Shown: piece by piece, positions 23,035-32,914 of the stretch | Layout: each line of letters begins with the position of its first letter | Position numbering within the stretch: the first letter of the stretch is position 1 | Origin: Solidesulfovibrio aerotolerans | Lineage (GTDB): Bacteria > Desulfobacterota > Desulfovibrionia > Desulfovibrionales > Desulfovibrionaceae | DNA: 35,541 nucleotides | Direction of reading: 5' to 3' | NCBI RefSeq assembly: GCF_009856865.1 | Contig: NZ_WVUD01000039.1 | Coordinates: 1 to 35,541, forward strand | Program-made: the position numbers and the translations under genes | The notes under the pieces: model-generated | Database searches by the model: none | Seen by the model: the letters and a program-made list of their open reading frames with translations, nothing else | What the model was told of the DNA's origin: nothing

Positions 23035-24291
23035 TCAGGCAAGCAGGCGCAGCAGCAGGCCGTCGAGGCGCTGGGCCAGTTCGCCGCACAGCCCGCCGCC
23101 GCCCGGGGACGCGCCGAACAGTTCGCGCCGCTCGGCCGCCAGATTCGGCTCGGTCCCGGCCCGGCGTTCCACCAGCGACAGGGTGATTTCCAGGCGCTGG
23201 GCCGGGAAAAAGGTTTCCAGCCGCCGGGCGAAGGCCGCCAGCCGGGTGGAAAACTCCGGGCCGGCCTCGCGCCAGTAGGCCAACCCCGCTTCGGTGGGGG
23301 GCAGCGCCGCCGCCCCGGCCAGCATGGCGGCCAGATTGGACAGGGAAAAGCCGGGCATGCCCGGCCGCCAGCCCAGTAGCCAGGGATTGCGCTGCACCAA
23401 CAGTCGGGATTCAAGCCCGGCGGCGATGACCGAATCAAGGTCGCGCCGGGCGGCGCCCAGATGCGGGTCGGCGAACTGTTCGGGTTCGCCGGCCGGTTCC
23501 CAGGCCGGCACTGCCGTGGCTGATGGTTCGCTGTCCGGGGCGAAAAGCCGCAGCAGATGGGCCAGCCAGGCATTGGCCCGGGGCGAAGCCGGCGTTTCCA
23601 GGTGGGCGTGCGACAGGACGTAGCGCCCCTGGCCGAAGCGGCCGGCAATGACGCAGGCCCCGCCGCTTAAAAAATCCGGGGTAAGGGTGACGCCGAAGCG
23701 TTCCTGGCAGGCGGTGAGCAGCGTCTCCGGCATGGCCCCCAGGGCGATGTCGGCCAGCATGAGATCGGCCCCGGCCCCGGCGTAGGACGCCACCACGGCA
23801 ACCGGGGGTTCCACCCCGTCCCCATGGGGCGGCGGCACAAACCCGGCCGGCCACCATACCGGCGCTTCCATATCCCGGGGCGCATCAGCCGGCGCATAAG
23901 GTGAGTCGGCCGCCAGGGCCAGGCGCACATGGCCGCTGACCAGATGCTCCAGGCGGTCGGCAAAGGGCCGCCGGGTCCAGGGGCACAGCCCCAGCCCGTC
24001 GCTGTGGGTGAGCGCCAGCCCGGACCCGCCGCACACGCCGAAATAGGCCCCGCCACCGGCCACGTAGGCCCGCACGGCCGCCACGCCGGCCGGGCCCAGG
24101 GCGGCAAATTTGCGCCGGGCAAAGCCGCCCGGCACCAAAAGCGCCGGCGGGGCAAGACCGGCCAGGGCGCCGGCGGCCACGGCGGCGCAGGTCACCGGGA
24201 CAAAGGGAACGCCAAGGGCGGCCAGCCCCCGGCACAGGAGCAGCCCCCACAGGTGGGAATGATCCCACAACACGGCAAATGACGCGGCCAT
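23035..24291 (-). CDS. BPL_N / glutamine-amidotransferase-like protein
   Basis: 418 aa. I choose the ATG at 24291, which has AGGA eight bases upstream, rather than the ATG at 24297. The N-terminal 230 residues look like a class I glutamine-amidotransferase fold of the biotin-protein-ligase N-terminal type: PPALLVPGGFARRKFAALG, a nucleophile-elbow-like YFGVCGGSGLAL with Cys87, and GRFGQGRYVLSHAHLETP with candidate His. The remaining part is helical and not recognised. No biotin ligase domain is present. The role is unknown; related proteins are annotated only as BPL_N-domain proteins. It is divergent from the CheB/CheR gene. Confidence 0.65.
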   Translation of the reverse strand: MAASFAVLWDHSHLWGLLLCRGLAALGVPFVPVTCAAVAAGALAGLAPPALLVPGGFARRKFAALGPAGVAAVRAYVAGGGAYFGVCGGSGLALTHSDGLGLCPWTRRPFADRLEHLVSGHVRLALAADSPYAPADAPRDMEAPVWWPAGFVPPPHGDGVEPPVAVVASYAGAGADLMLADIALGAMPETLLTACQERFGVTLTPDFLSGGACVIAGRFGQGRYVLSHAHLETPASPRANAWLAHLLRLFAPDSEPSATAVPAWEPAGEPEQFADPHLGAARRDLDSVIAAGLESRLLVQRNPWLLGWRPGMPGFSLSNLAAMLAGAAALPPTEAGLAYWREAGPEFSTRLAAFARRLETFFPAQRLEITLSLVERRAGTEPNLAAERRELFGASPGGGGLCGELAQRLDGLLLRLLA

Positions 24292-24412
24292 GCCCATTTC
24301 CTACAGCCATGACCGGCCGGCGGCAAGAAGCTCCTTGTATTTCAAACCGCGCCGTTTTAATTGTGCAGGGTTCTACTTTCATTTCTGGCGTGCAACGCCA
24401 GCCGAGGCCCCC

Positions 24413-27400
24413 ATGACAAACGATGCCGCTACCCCAGACGCCCCAGACAGCCCAGACGCCCCTGGTGCCCCTGCCGCACACGATTCCAGCAACGCGCCCC
24501 AGGGAGAGACCCCCGACACCCTGGTCCCGTCGCCGGAGGCAGCGCCCCAGTCGGGTCCGCCACCGCATTTCGTCATCGGCATCGGGGCTTCGGCCGGCGG
24601 ATTTGAGGCCCTGGAGCAATTTTTCTCGGCCATGCCCGGCGACTGCGGGGCCAGCTTCGTGGTGGTGCAGCATCTCTCCCCGGACCACAAAAGCCTCATG
24701 GTGGAGCTGCTCTCCAAACACACCCCCATGCGGGTCTGCCAGGCCGAGGAAAACGCCCCGCTGGCCCCTGACACCATCTACCTGATCCCGCCCAAGACGG
24801 TCATGACCGCTTCAGGCGGCCACCTCCATCTGGCCGCCCGGGAAGACCGGCCCGTGCCCAACTACCCCATCGACGTGTTCTTTAATTCCCTGGCCGAGGA
24901 CAGCGGGGACAAGGCCGTGGCCATCATCCTGTCCGGCACCGGCTCGGACGGGTCGCGGGGCATCCGGGCCATCAAGCAGGAAGGCGGCATGGTCATGGTC
25001 CAGGACGTGGACTCGGCCAAATTCGACGGCATGCCGCGAAACGCCATTGCCACCGGAGTGGCCGATTGCATCCTGCCGCCGGCGCGCATGCCCGAGGAAC
25101 TGCTCAATTACCTGCGCCATCCGGTCATCCGGGACAAGCTGCAAGGCCACTCCGGGCTGCCCGAGGACGACGACCGGCTGCGCCAGATCTATCTGGCGCT
25201 CAAGCAGCACACCGGCGTCGATTTTGCCCTGTACAAGCAGTCCACGGTGTTGCGCCGGGTGGAACGCCGGCTCACCATCAATCATATCGACGGCCTGTCG
25301 GATTACGTCGCCCACCTGCACCAGACGCCCGAGGAAGTGACGGCCCTGTACAAGGATCTGCTCATCGGGGTGACGAACTTTTTCCGCGATCCCGAGGCCT
25401 TTGCCGCTTTGACGCGGCGGCTGCCGGAAATTTTCAAGGAACGCCGCAGCACCATCCGCATCTGGACCACGGGCTGTTCCACCGGCGAGGAGCCCTATTC
25501 TTTGGCCATCCTGCTGCGGGAATACATGGAGGCCCTGGGCGAGATCCGCGACATCAAGATCTTTGCCACGGACATCGACCGTAACGCGTTGGAGTTTGCC
25601 AGCAACGGCCAGTACCCGGAAAATATCGTCGCCGACGTGTCCCGGGAACGGCTGCAAAAATTCTTTGTGCGCCGGGGGGACGGCTACCAGATCATCAAAC
25701 CCATCCGGGAAATGGTCATTTTTGCCGCCCACAACATTACCAAAGACCCGCCGTTTAATAAGATCGATCTGCTCAGTTGCCGCAATCTGCTGATCTATCT
25801 CCAGCCGGTGCTGCAACAACGGGTCATGGCCTTTTTCAATTTCGCCCTCAATGAAAACGGCTTTCTTTTCCTGGGCAGTTCCGAAACCGTGGGCGGCTTT
25901 GCCAATTATTTCAATCTGATCGATCCAAAATGGAAGATCTACCGTTCCCAGGGCAAACACATCCCGCTCAATCTCGAAGGCTTTTCCATCTCCCCGCCCC
26001 AGCCGCGCATCCCCGGCAAACCGCGCTTAAACGGGCTGCGGCGGCGCGACGATCTGGAAACCCAGACACTCGATGCCCTGTTTGACGATCTGGTGGCCCG
26101 CTATGTGCCGCCCACGGTGGTGGTGGGCGAAAACCACGAGGTGGTCCACGTCATGGGCGAGGTGGACCATTACATGAAGCTGCGCCCGGGCCGCACCAGC
26201 CTGGATGTGGCGGCGCTGCTGCGCCAGGATCTGGTCATCGCCGTGGAAACGGGCCTGAACAAAGCCAGCCGGGAAAACGCCGAAGTGCTCTACAAGGACG
26301 TGCGCCTGGAAGACGACGGCGCGTCCCTGCGCCTGGATCTGGCCATTCGCCCCTTTGCCGATCCCAAGACCGGTACCCGGTTGTTCGCCCTGACCTTTCG
26401 GACAGCCGAGGCCCCAGCCGAACAGTCCCTGGCCGAACACTTCGATCTGGACGTCAAGGCCCGGCAGCGCATCTACGATCTGGAGAATGAGCTCAAATAC
26501 AGCAAGGAGAACTTGCAGGCCACCATTGAAGAGGTGGAAACCACCAATGAAGAACTGCAGGCCACCAACGAAGAAATGCTCTCGGCCAACGAAGAGCTGC
26601 AGTCTACCAACGAGGAACTGCAATCGGTCAACGAAGAACTGATCACGGTCAATGCCGAATACCAAAACAAAATCCAAGAGTTGACGGATCTGAACAACGA
26701 CGTCAACAATCTGCTTTCCTCCACCAGCATCGGCGTGCTGTTCCTGGACCGCGACCTGTGCGTGCGCAAGTTCACCACGGCGGCCAAGGAGGAAATCAAC
26801 CTCATGGATTTCGACATCGGCCGGCCGCTTTCCCACGTATCGTTTAATTTCGACCTCGATGGTCTGGTGGACGAAGCCCGGCGGGTGTTGGAAAGCCTGG
26901 TTCCCTTCCAGGCCGAAGTGAACAGCACCCGGGGCAAGCGCCTGTTCCTGCGCATCCTGCCCTATGTCACCGTGGACAACGTTATCAAGGGCGTGGTCCT
27001 GACCTTTGTCGATGTCACCGGCATTAAAATGGCCGAGGCCAAGGTGCGCAAGCTCTCCCTGGCCGTGCAGGAAAGTCCGAGCATCGTGGTCATGACCGAC
27101 CCGAACGGCATCATCGAGTACGTCAACCACCAATTCACCCGGGTCACGGGCTACAGCGCCGAGGAGGCCGTGGGCCGGCGCAGCGCCATGCTGGCGTCCG
27201 GCGAAACCCCGCCCGGGGTCAGCCGCGCCCTGTGGGAGGAGGTCACCCAGGGCCGGGTCTGGCGCGGCCGATTCCGCAACCGTCGCAAAAACGGCGAAAT
27301 CTACTCCGAACAGGCCTGCGTCACCCCCATCCGCGACGCCGGCGAGGCCATCGTCGGCTACCTCAAAATGGCCGAGGACGTCACCGCCTTCGAGGACAGC

Positions 27401-28159
27401 GAAGCCGCCCTGCGCCAGGAGCGCGACCTTATCGCCCGCATCGCCGACACCTCGCCGGTGGCCATTGGCGTCATCGACCCGGACGGCAAGGTGACCTACG
27501 CCAGCCAGCGCTGTGAAGACATTTTCGGCGTTGATCGGGAAACCCTGCTGACCCGCTCCTTTGACGATCCGGCCTTTTCCATTACAAACGCCGCCGGGCA
27601 GCCTATCGCCTCGCAGGAGTTATCCTTTGCGCGGGTCATGGCCACCGGCGCACCGACAACCGACATGCGCAGCACCATCCGCCGGCCAGACGGACAGACC
27701 GTACACCTGTCGATCAACGCCTCGCCCATGTTCGACGACGCCGGCCATATCTCCGCCGTGGTCTGCTCCATCGAAGACATCACCTCCCGGGCCAAGGCCG
27801 ACCAGCGCTGCGATTTCATGGCCGCCGTGGTCGATTCCTCGCCCGAGGCCGTGGTGGGCCTGGATCTGGCCGGAGCCATTGTCAGTTGGAACCGGGCCGC
27901 CGCAGTCCTTTACGGCTACGACGCTGCCGTGGCCACCGGGCACAATGTGGCCATGCTGGTTCCTGAGGCGTTCCGGGAACAGTTGGCCGACGCCCTGGCC
28001 CGCATCGGACGCGGCGAGACGGTGGAACCCTTCACGGCCGAGCGCATGCGCCGCGACGGCAGCCGGTTTGCGGCCAGACTGACCCTGACGCCGGTCCTTT
28101 CGGCCACCGGGGATATCGCCGGGGCCACGGTCACGGTCAGGGAGATCGGCCCGGCCTGA
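24413..28159 (+). CDS. CheB-CheR fusion with coiled coil and PAS domains
   Basis: 1248 aa. A low-complexity start (1-50) precedes a CheB methylesterase domain (about 52-235) with the triad Ser60 (GASAGG), His87 (VQHLSPDH) and Asp179 (SGTGSDG). A CheR methyltransferase domain (about 255-525) has the AdoMet motif IWTTGCSTGEEPYS and FATDID. After a spacer, a Glu/Asn-rich coiled coil (about 690-760) repeats TNEELQ-type heptads. About four PAS modules follow (765-880, 885-1000, 1005-1125, 1135-1245). Relatives often end in a histidine kinase; this one stops after the last PAS. It also lacks the CheB receiver domain. It probably adjusts receptor methylation or an analogous pathway in response to a PAS signal. 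The ATG at 24413 follows GAGG; the upstream frame to 24290 is not family-like. Confidence 0.88.
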   Translation: MTNDAATPDAPDSPDAPGAPAAHDSSNAPQGETPDTLVPSPEAAPQSGPPPHFVIGIGASAGGFEALEQFFSAMPGDCGASFVVVQHLSPDHKSLMVELLSKHTPMRVCQAEENAPLAPDTIYLIPPKTVMTASGGHLHLAAREDRPVPNYPIDVFFNSLAEDSGDKAVAIILSGTGSDGSRGIRAIKQEGGMVMVQDVDSAKFDGMPRNAIATGVADCILPPARMPEELLNYLRHPVIRDKLQGHSGLPEDDDRLRQIYLALKQHTGVDFALYKQSTVLRRVERRLTINHIDGLSDYVAHLHQTPEEVTALYKDLLIGVTNFFRDPEAFAALTRRLPEIFKERRSTIRIWTTGCSTGEEPYSLAILLREYMEALGEIRDIKIFATDIDRNALEFASNGQYPENIVADVSRERLQKFFVRRGDGYQIIKPIREMVIFAAHNITKDPPFNKIDLLSCRNLLIYLQPVLQQRVMAFFNFALNENGFLFLGSSETVGGFANYFNLIDPKWKIYRSQGKHIPLNLEGFSISPPQPRIPGKPRLNGLRRRDDLETQTLDALFDDLVARYVPPTVVVGENHEVVHVMGEVDHYMKLRPGRTSLDVAALLRQDLVIAVETGLNKASRENAEVLYKDVRLEDDGASLRLDLAIRPFADPKTGTRLFALTFRTAEAPAEQSLAEHFDLDVKARQRIYDLENELKYSKENLQATIEEVETTNEELQATNEEMLSANEELQSTNEELQSVNEELITVNAEYQNKIQELTDLNNDVNNLLSSTSIGVLFLDRDLCVRKFTTAAKEEINLMDFDIGRPLSHVSFNFDLDGLVDEARRVLESLVPFQAEVNSTRGKRLFLRILPYVTVDNVIKGVVLTFVDVTGIKMAEAKVRKLSLAVQESPSIVVMTDPNGIIEYVNHQFTRVTGYSAEEAVGRRSAMLASGETPPGVSRALWEEVTQGRVWRGRFRNRRKNGEIYSEQACVTPIRDAGEAIVGYLKMAEDVTAFEDSEAALRQERDLIARIADTSPVAIGVIDPDGKVTYASQRCEDIFGVDRETLLTRSFDDPAFSITNAAGQPIASQELSFARVMATGAPTTDMRSTIRRPDGQTVHLSINASPMFDDAGHISAVVCSIEDITSRAKADQRCDFMAAVVDSSPEAVVGLDLAGAIVSWNRAAAVLYGYDAAVATGHNVAMLVPEAFREQLADALARIGRGETVEPFTAERMRRDGSRFAARLTLTPVLSATGDIAGATVTVREIGPA

Positions 28160-28321
28160 CCCGCGCCTGACTAATGCTTGGCCCGCGTCTGACCCTGCGC
28201 CTGCCCCCGGGCTTGGCCGCGCTTGGCCCGCCCCGCGTCCAGGCCGTGACATCGGGGCCGATCTTTTGTATCCAGGGCCGCTTGGCGACGCATTGCGCCG
28301 CAGACCCCCAAGGAGCACATA

Positions 28322-30991
28322 ATGACCAGCGAGGCCCTTTCCAAGGGATATGAGCCGGCCGACGTCGAGGCCCGGTGGATTGCCTACTGGCAGGACGAAA
28401 AGACCTTCACCCCGGACCCCGACGGTCCGGGTGAGCCGTATTCCATCGTCATTCCGCCGCCCAACGTCACCGGTGCCCTGCATATGGGCCATGCCCTCAA
28501 TATCACCATCCAGGACATCCTGTGCCGCTACCACCGCCAGAAGGGCCGCAAGGTGCTCTGGATTCCGGGCACGGACCACGCCGGCATCGCCACCCAGAAC
28601 GTGGTGGAACGCTCCCTTGCCGCCGAAGGCTCTTCGCGCGAAGCACTGGGGCGCGAGGCCTTTATCGAGCGCGTCTGGAAATGGCGCGAGGAGTACGGCG
28701 GCAAGATCCTCAATCAGATCAGGCGGCTTGGCGCCTCCGTTGACTGGAGCCGCGAGCGCTTCACCATGGACGAAGGCCTGTCCAAGGCCGTGCGCGAAGT
28801 CTTCGTGCGCCTCTACGACGAAGGGCTTATTTACCGGGGCGACTACATCATCAACTGGTGCCCGCGCTGCCACACCGCCCTGGCTGACCTGGAAGTGGAA
28901 TACGCCCCGCACATCGGCAAGCTCTACCACATCCGCTACCCCGTCGAAGGCACGGACCAATTCGTCACCGTGGTCACCACACGCCCCGAGACGCTGCTGG
29001 GCGACACGGCCGTGGCGGTGCATCCCGACGACGAGCGCTACCGCGAATTCGTTGGCAAATACGTGATCCTGCCCCTGGTTGGCCGGCGCATCCCGATCAT
29101 TGCCGACGCCTATGTCGAGCGCGAATTCGGCACGGGCTGCCTCAAGGTCACCCCGGCCCACGACATGAACGACTTTGAACTGGGTCGCAAACACGGCCTG
29201 GAAGCCATTGCCGTCCAGGACGAGGCCGGGCGCATCAATGACAACGCCCCGGAAAAATATCGCGGCATGGATCGCACCGTGGCCCGCAAGGCCGTGGTCG
29301 AAGATCTGAAAGAACTGACGCTCCTCGATGATATCCGCGACTACGAGCACAATGTGGGCGAGTGCTACCGCTGCCGCACCGTCATCGAGCCGTTCGTGTC
29401 CAAGCAGTGGTTTGTCAAAACCAAGCCCCTGGCCCTGGCGGCCCGGGCGGCGGTAGAAGACGGCCGCACCGCCATCCTGCCGGACCAGTGGACCAAGACC
29501 TACTACGACTGGCTGGACAACATTCGCGACTGGTGCATTTCCCGGCAAATCTGGTGGGGCCATCGCATTCCGGCCTGGACCTGCCAGGCCTGCGGCGAAT
29601 TGATTGTTTCGCGCGAAAATCCGACCGTCTGCCCGGCCTGCGGCGGCGACCAGCTCGAACAAGACCCCGACGTCCTCGATACCTGGTTCTCCTCGGCGCT
29701 GTGGCCCTTTTCCACCTTCGGCTGGCCTGATAACACCAAAGAGTTAAAGACTTTTTATCCCACCACGGTTTTAAGCACCGCCTTTGACATCCTCTTTTTC
29801 TGGGTGGCCCGCATGATGATGATGGGCCTGCACTTCATGGGCGAAGTGCCGTTTAAGCATGTCTACATCCACGCCCTGGTGCGCGACGCCGAGGGCCGCA
29901 AGATGAGCAAGTCCCTTGGCAACGGCATCGACCCCCTGGCCATGATGGAACGCTACGGCACCGACGCCCTGCGCTTCACGCTATGCGCCTTTGCCGCCAT
30001 GGGCCGCGACATCAAGCTGGCCGAGGAGCGCATTGAAGGCTACCGGCATTTCATCAACAAGCTGTGGAACGCCACCCGCTTTGCCCTTATGCATGTGGGC
30101 GAGGGCGCGCCGGACATCTCGCCGGCCGAGGCGGCCAAGGCGGGCCTGTGCCATGCCATGATCCTCTCGCGTCTGGAACGGCTCAAAATCACCGTATCCG
30201 GAGCCATCGAGGGCTATCAGTTCAACGAGGCGGCCCAGGAGCTGTACGGCTTTTTCTGGCGGGAATTTTGCGACTGGTACCTGGAAATGGCCAAGGTGGA
30301 CCTCGGCGGCGACGACGAGACGAAAAAAGGCGCGGCCAAGCGCGTTCTTTTAACGGTCCTGACCGAGACGCTGACGCTCATGCATCCGATCATTCCTTTC
30401 GTGACCCAGGAAATCTGGAGCAAGCTGCCGGGCATTGGCGAACCCAATCTGGCCAAGGTGCCCTTCCCGCCGCTGCGGCCCGAACTGATCAGCGACGCGG
30501 CCGAGGCCGACATGGAACTGTTGCGCGCCATCGTGGTCGGCGTGCGCAATATCCGGGCGGAACTCAATATCAACCCCGGGGTCAGGCTGACGGCGCTGGT
30601 CCATACGGAATCGAGCGCCCAGGCGGCGTCGCTGACCGAGAACGCGGCCATGATCAGCTTTTTGGCCAAACTGGAGAACTTCCAGGCCGGTCCCGAGGTG
30701 GTTGCGCCCAAGGCCTCGGCCTCGGCCGCGGCCGGATCGTGCGCCCTGTACGTGCCGCTGTCGGGTGCTGTGGATTTTGACGTGGAGTATCTGCGGCTGT
30801 CCAAGGAAGAAGTCAAAACGGTCAAGGAACTGACCGTTGTGGAGAAAAAGCTCGGCAACGAGGATTTCGTCTCCCGCGCCCCGGCCGAAGTGGTGGCCAA
30901 GGAGCAAGAGAAGCAAGGCGCCCTGGGCGAGCGGCTGGCCCGATTGCGCGAGCTCAAAGACCGCATCAAGAAGCTGATGGCCGACGAATAG
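28322..30991 (+). CDS. valS: Valine--tRNA ligase
   Basis: 889 aa class I aminoacyl-tRNA synthetase charging tRNA-Val. The HIGH-type motif is His54-Met-Gly-His57 in [15 protein letters not shown] and the KMSKS motif is near 526-530 in [14 protein letters not shown]. The editing domain (about 190-350) is present, and zinc-ribbon-like CxxC pairs occur near GECYRCRT and in CQACGEL/CPACGG. The C-terminal 70 residues form the usual ValS coiled-coil arm ([19 protein letters not shown], then a charged helix). AAGGAG precedes the ATG. A strong terminator follows at 31019. No regulatory leader is seen in 28160-28321. Confidence 0.97.
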   Translation: MTSEALSKGYEPADVEARWIAYWQDEKTFTPDPDGPGEPYSIVIPPPNVTGALHMGHALNITIQDILCRYHRQKGRKVLWIPGTDHAGIATQNVVERSLAAEGSSREALGREAFIERVWKWREEYGGKILNQIRRLGASVDWSRERFTMDEGLSKAVREVFVRLYDEGLIYRGDYIINWCPRCHTALADLEVEYAPHIGKLYHIRYPVEGTDQFVTVVTTRPETLLGDTAVAVHPDDERYREFVGKYVILPLVGRRIPIIADAYVEREFGTGCLKVTPAHDMNDFELGRKHGLEAIAVQDEAGRINDNAPEKYRGMDRTVARKAVVEDLKELTLLDDIRDYEHNVGECYRCRTVIEPFVSKQWFVKTKPLALAARAAVEDGRTAILPDQWTKTYYDWLDNIRDWCISRQIWWGHRIPAWTCQACGELIVSRENPTVCPACGGDQLEQDPDVLDTWFSSALWPFSTFGWPDNTKELKTFYPTTVLSTAFDILFFWVARMMMMGLHFMGEVPFKHVYIHALVRDAEGRKMSKSLGNGIDPLAMMERYGTDALRFTLCAFAAMGRDIKLAEERIEGYRHFINKLWNATRFALMHVGEGAPDISPAEAAKAGLCHAMILSRLERLKITVSGAIEGYQFNEAAQELYGFFWREFCDWYLEMAKVDLGGDDETKKGAAKRVLLTVLTETLTLMHPIIPFVTQEIWSKLPGIGEPNLAKVPFPPLRPELISDAAEADMELLRAIVVGVRNIRAELNINPGVRLTALVHTESSAQAASLTENAAMISFLAKLENFQAGPEVVAPKASASAAAGSCALYVPLSGAVDFDVEYLRLSKEEVKTVKELTVVEKKLGNEDFVSRAPAEVVAKEQEKQGALGERLARLRELKDRIKKLMADE

Positions 30992-31018
30992 GGCCGGGCG
31001 CTGGAGAGAGAATAAAGC

Positions 31019-31050
31019 AAAAGGGCGGTCCCGCGTGGGGCCGCCCTTTT
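31019..31050 (+). terminator. Bidirectional rho-independent terminator
   Basis: The 10-bp stem AAAAGGGCGG (31019-31028) / CCGCCCTTTT (31041-31050) has a 12-base loop, followed by AATTTCT on the + strand. On the - strand the stem leads into TTTTGCTTTATT. It ends valS and can also end the - strand XRE gene that stops at 31079. Confidence 0.8.
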
Positions 31051-31078
31051 AATTTCTCCCAGGGCAAACCGCCCTCAC

Positions 31079-31321
31079 TTAGATCGTAGGGCCTGGATCG
31101 AAGCTGATTTTGAGCTTTGTTCCAGTGGCAATGGCAAACCGTTGCAGCGTTCGCGTAGACGGCATGACCCGGCCGCTCTCAAGGCGGGCAATCACTGTTT
31201 GCTTTGTATGCATATGCTGCGCCACTTCTTCTTGCGAGAGTCCGGCACGGGATATACTCCAATCAAAGCGGCTGTGATACAGAACTGACTTTATATTTCT
31301 TTGTGCAACGCCTTCTGGCAA
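31079..31321 (-). CDS. XRE-family HTH regulator, possibly N-terminally truncated
   Basis: 80 aa from a TTG at 31321, with no ribosome-binding site. The helix-turn-helix is clear from about residue 26: RAGLSQEEVAQHMHTKQTVIARLESGRVMPSTRTLQRFAIATGTKLKI, which closely resembles HigA-type antitoxins. The 25 residues before it do not resemble the helical N-terminus such antitoxins normally carry, and a stop codon lies four codons upstream of the TTG. I suspect a remnant of a toxin-antitoxin pair, since no toxin ORF is adjacent. It could alternatively be a functional short antitoxin with an atypical start. Confidence 0.55.
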   Translation of the reverse strand: MPEGVAQRNIKSVLYHSRFDWSISRAGLSQEEVAQHMHTKQTVIARLESGRVMPSTRTLQRFAIATGTKLKISFDPGPTI

Positions 31322-31486
31322 TGAGACTAGCTGCTATTTTCGTCGCCATTGCACCACTGGCATTATCTGTTTCAAGCCATACACTAGACGCAGATATTAC
31401 AAATGCATGTATCTACTCTTCAGGGAAAAACGCCTAAGAACTGACGCCATCTGCTATAACAACGATTTTATCTTCCTGAGCAGCAA

Positions 31487-32089
31487 TCACACTCTGCCGT
31501 CAATTAAGGCAGAGTTTATATGATTAAGCGTGTTACGTAATTGGCTTTTATTATTGGCATTCGTAACCATATACGATCCAGATGGCATGGAAATACTTAC
31601 CATGTACCTTGAACTGTATAACCCAAACAGGCCAACGGGAATATCCTCATAGCGATAAGCGCCGTCAAGCTTGACAATAACCGGACGGAATAATGTTTTT
31701 ACACATTTAATATACATATTACCATTCACAATAATAATCATTGAAAGAAAATAATCACAAAACACAGACACCGATCCAACGATAGTCATTATGAACGCGA
31801 ACATATACCCGGCTGTCTTCCAAAAACTATGGTCAACTAGCAATATAGAAGACAAGAATCCGATAGCAGACAATGGCAATATACACATAAAACACAAGGC
31901 AGCAAAACTTTTTTCTAAAACAAATACAGCATCACTGCCAACACTTTTTTCATGATACGCCACCTCAAAAAGCATCTCTTTTAATTTTACATCTTTTTTG
32001 TTGAGGTAAATTGAGTAAATATACAACAAAATAATCGCTGCAGGAATACAAAGTGAAAAACATAGCAAATACAAAATATTTGTACTCAT
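31487..32089 (-). CDS. AT-rich orphan membrane protein
   Basis: 200 aa; no family recognised. About four hydrophobic segments are present (5-28, 63-85, 90-110 and 112-125), then a soluble C-terminal part (about 130-200: CVKTLFRPVIVKLDGAYRYEDIPVGLFGLYSSRYMVSI). Base composition is strikingly AT-rich, with many A/T-ending codons, unlike every neighbouring gene, which implies recent acquisition from a low-GC source. GGAG lies about ten bases before the ATG. It lies between a possible antitoxin remnant and a damaged vapBC pair, so the stretch looks like an accessory patch. A small membrane effector is possible but unsupported. Confidence 0.6.
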   Translation of the reverse strand: MSTNILYLLCFSLCIPAAIILLYIYSIYLNKKDVKLKEMLFEVAYHEKSVGSDAVFVLEKSFAALCFMCILPLSAIGFLSSILLVDHSFWKTAGYMFAFIMTIVGSVSVFCDYFLSMIIIVNGNMYIKCVKTLFRPVIVKLDGAYRYEDIPVGLFGLYSSRYMVSISMPSGSYMVTNANNKSQLRNTLNHINSALIDGRV

Positions 32090-32263
32090 CTAAAATCGCT
32101 CCATCTCCAGGTCGCAGAGAAATGCGGTGCTCATCCGCCGAACACCCCCCGATCGATTCATCAAGAAACATCGAACCGTAATGCGAATAGGTTTCCAAAG
32201 CCAATAAAAATTGGCCTTCCGCTCCTAAACACTTCTATCATTTCAACATGTTTTCTGAATCGA

Positions 32264-32673
32264 CTACCCGTCCACGCCCACCCAATTCTCGCAGCGCAGC
32301 CCCGAAACCCGCGTAAATTCGCGCATGTTGTTGGTCACCAGCACCAGCCCGGCTGCCAGCCCTGGGCGGCGATGCGCATGTCCATGCCGCCGATGACCTC
32401 GCCGCGTCGCTCCAAATCCGCTCGCAATGCGCCGTAGCAGGCCGCTGCGGCGGCGTCGAAGGGGAGGATTTCCAGCGGTAGAAGCATGGCCTGCAACGCC
32501 GCCGCATTCTTCTCGCGAGCGCCAGACTTGGCGACGCCGTATTCCAGTTCCGCTACGGTGATCGATGACAGACACATGTCGCCGTAAGACAGCTCGGCAA
32601 ACCGCTGCCGGACTTCCGGCGGCCGGTGCTTGATCAAATAGATGCAGCTATTGGTATCGAGCAGATAGGCCAT
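32264..32673 (-). pseudogene. vapC: vapC toxin (PIN-domain RNase), frameshifted
   Basis: The first 104 codons give a standard VapC: Asp6 in YLLDTNSC, Glu42 in VAELEYG and Asp98 in IGGMDMRIAAQ. The frame then runs into nonsense residues and a stop near 32335. The expected ending, LAAGLVLVTNNMREFTRVSGLRCENWV, continues in another frame to a stop at 32264-32266. One missing base near 32358-32362, in a run of C and G, reconciles the two. The break removes the TNN motif that completes the PIN active site, so the toxin is predicted to be inactive unless the shift is a sequencing error or is suppressed. The start overlaps the end of vapB. Confidence 0.8.
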
Positions 32674-32903
32674 TAGAACAGCGCTTCCCGCTGCTGCACG
32701 GCGGGTTGGTCGCGCTCCTCCATGAAATCCGGGCCAAACTGGGTGAGCGCCTCAAAAAAACCGTCAAAGGGCGCGTCCTTGGGCAGCAGCACCACGGCCT
32801 TGCCCACCCGCTTGATGCAGACCGAATCCCCTTCGAAACGAAATTCCTTGGGCAGCCGTACCGCCTGACTGCGCCCGTTGGTGAAAAGCTTGGCTTCCTG
32901 CAT
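32673..32903 (-). CDS. vapB: VapB-type antitoxin (AbrB/SpoVT fold)
   Basis: 76 aa. The N-terminal half MQEAKLFTNGRSQAVRLPKEFRF is the swapped-hairpin DNA-binding signature of VapB antitoxins. The C-terminal half (FFEALTQFGPDFMEERDQP) is the toxin-wrapping tail. It would bind VapC and repress its own operon. GGAGG lies six bases before the ATG at 32903. It overlaps the frameshifted vapC gene. A near-perfect operator palindrome lies just upstream. The antitoxin itself looks intact. Confidence 0.88.
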   Translation of the reverse strand: MQEAKLFTNGRSQAVRLPKEFRFEGDSVCIKRVGKAVVLLPKDAPFDGFFEALTQFGPDFMEERDQPAVQQREALF

Positions 32904-32914
32904 GGCGACCTCCA

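Noticed and set aside
31321-31437. A + strand 38-codon frame from 31321 with a signal-peptide-like start (MRLAAIFVAIAPLALS)
   Set aside because: There is no ribosome-binding site, it ends after 38 residues, and it overlaps the start of the XRE gene; it is probably chance.
31965-32204. 79-aa - strand frame overlapping the orphan membrane protein
   Set aside because: It overlaps out of frame with a better-supported gene, and its first part has no recognisable family.
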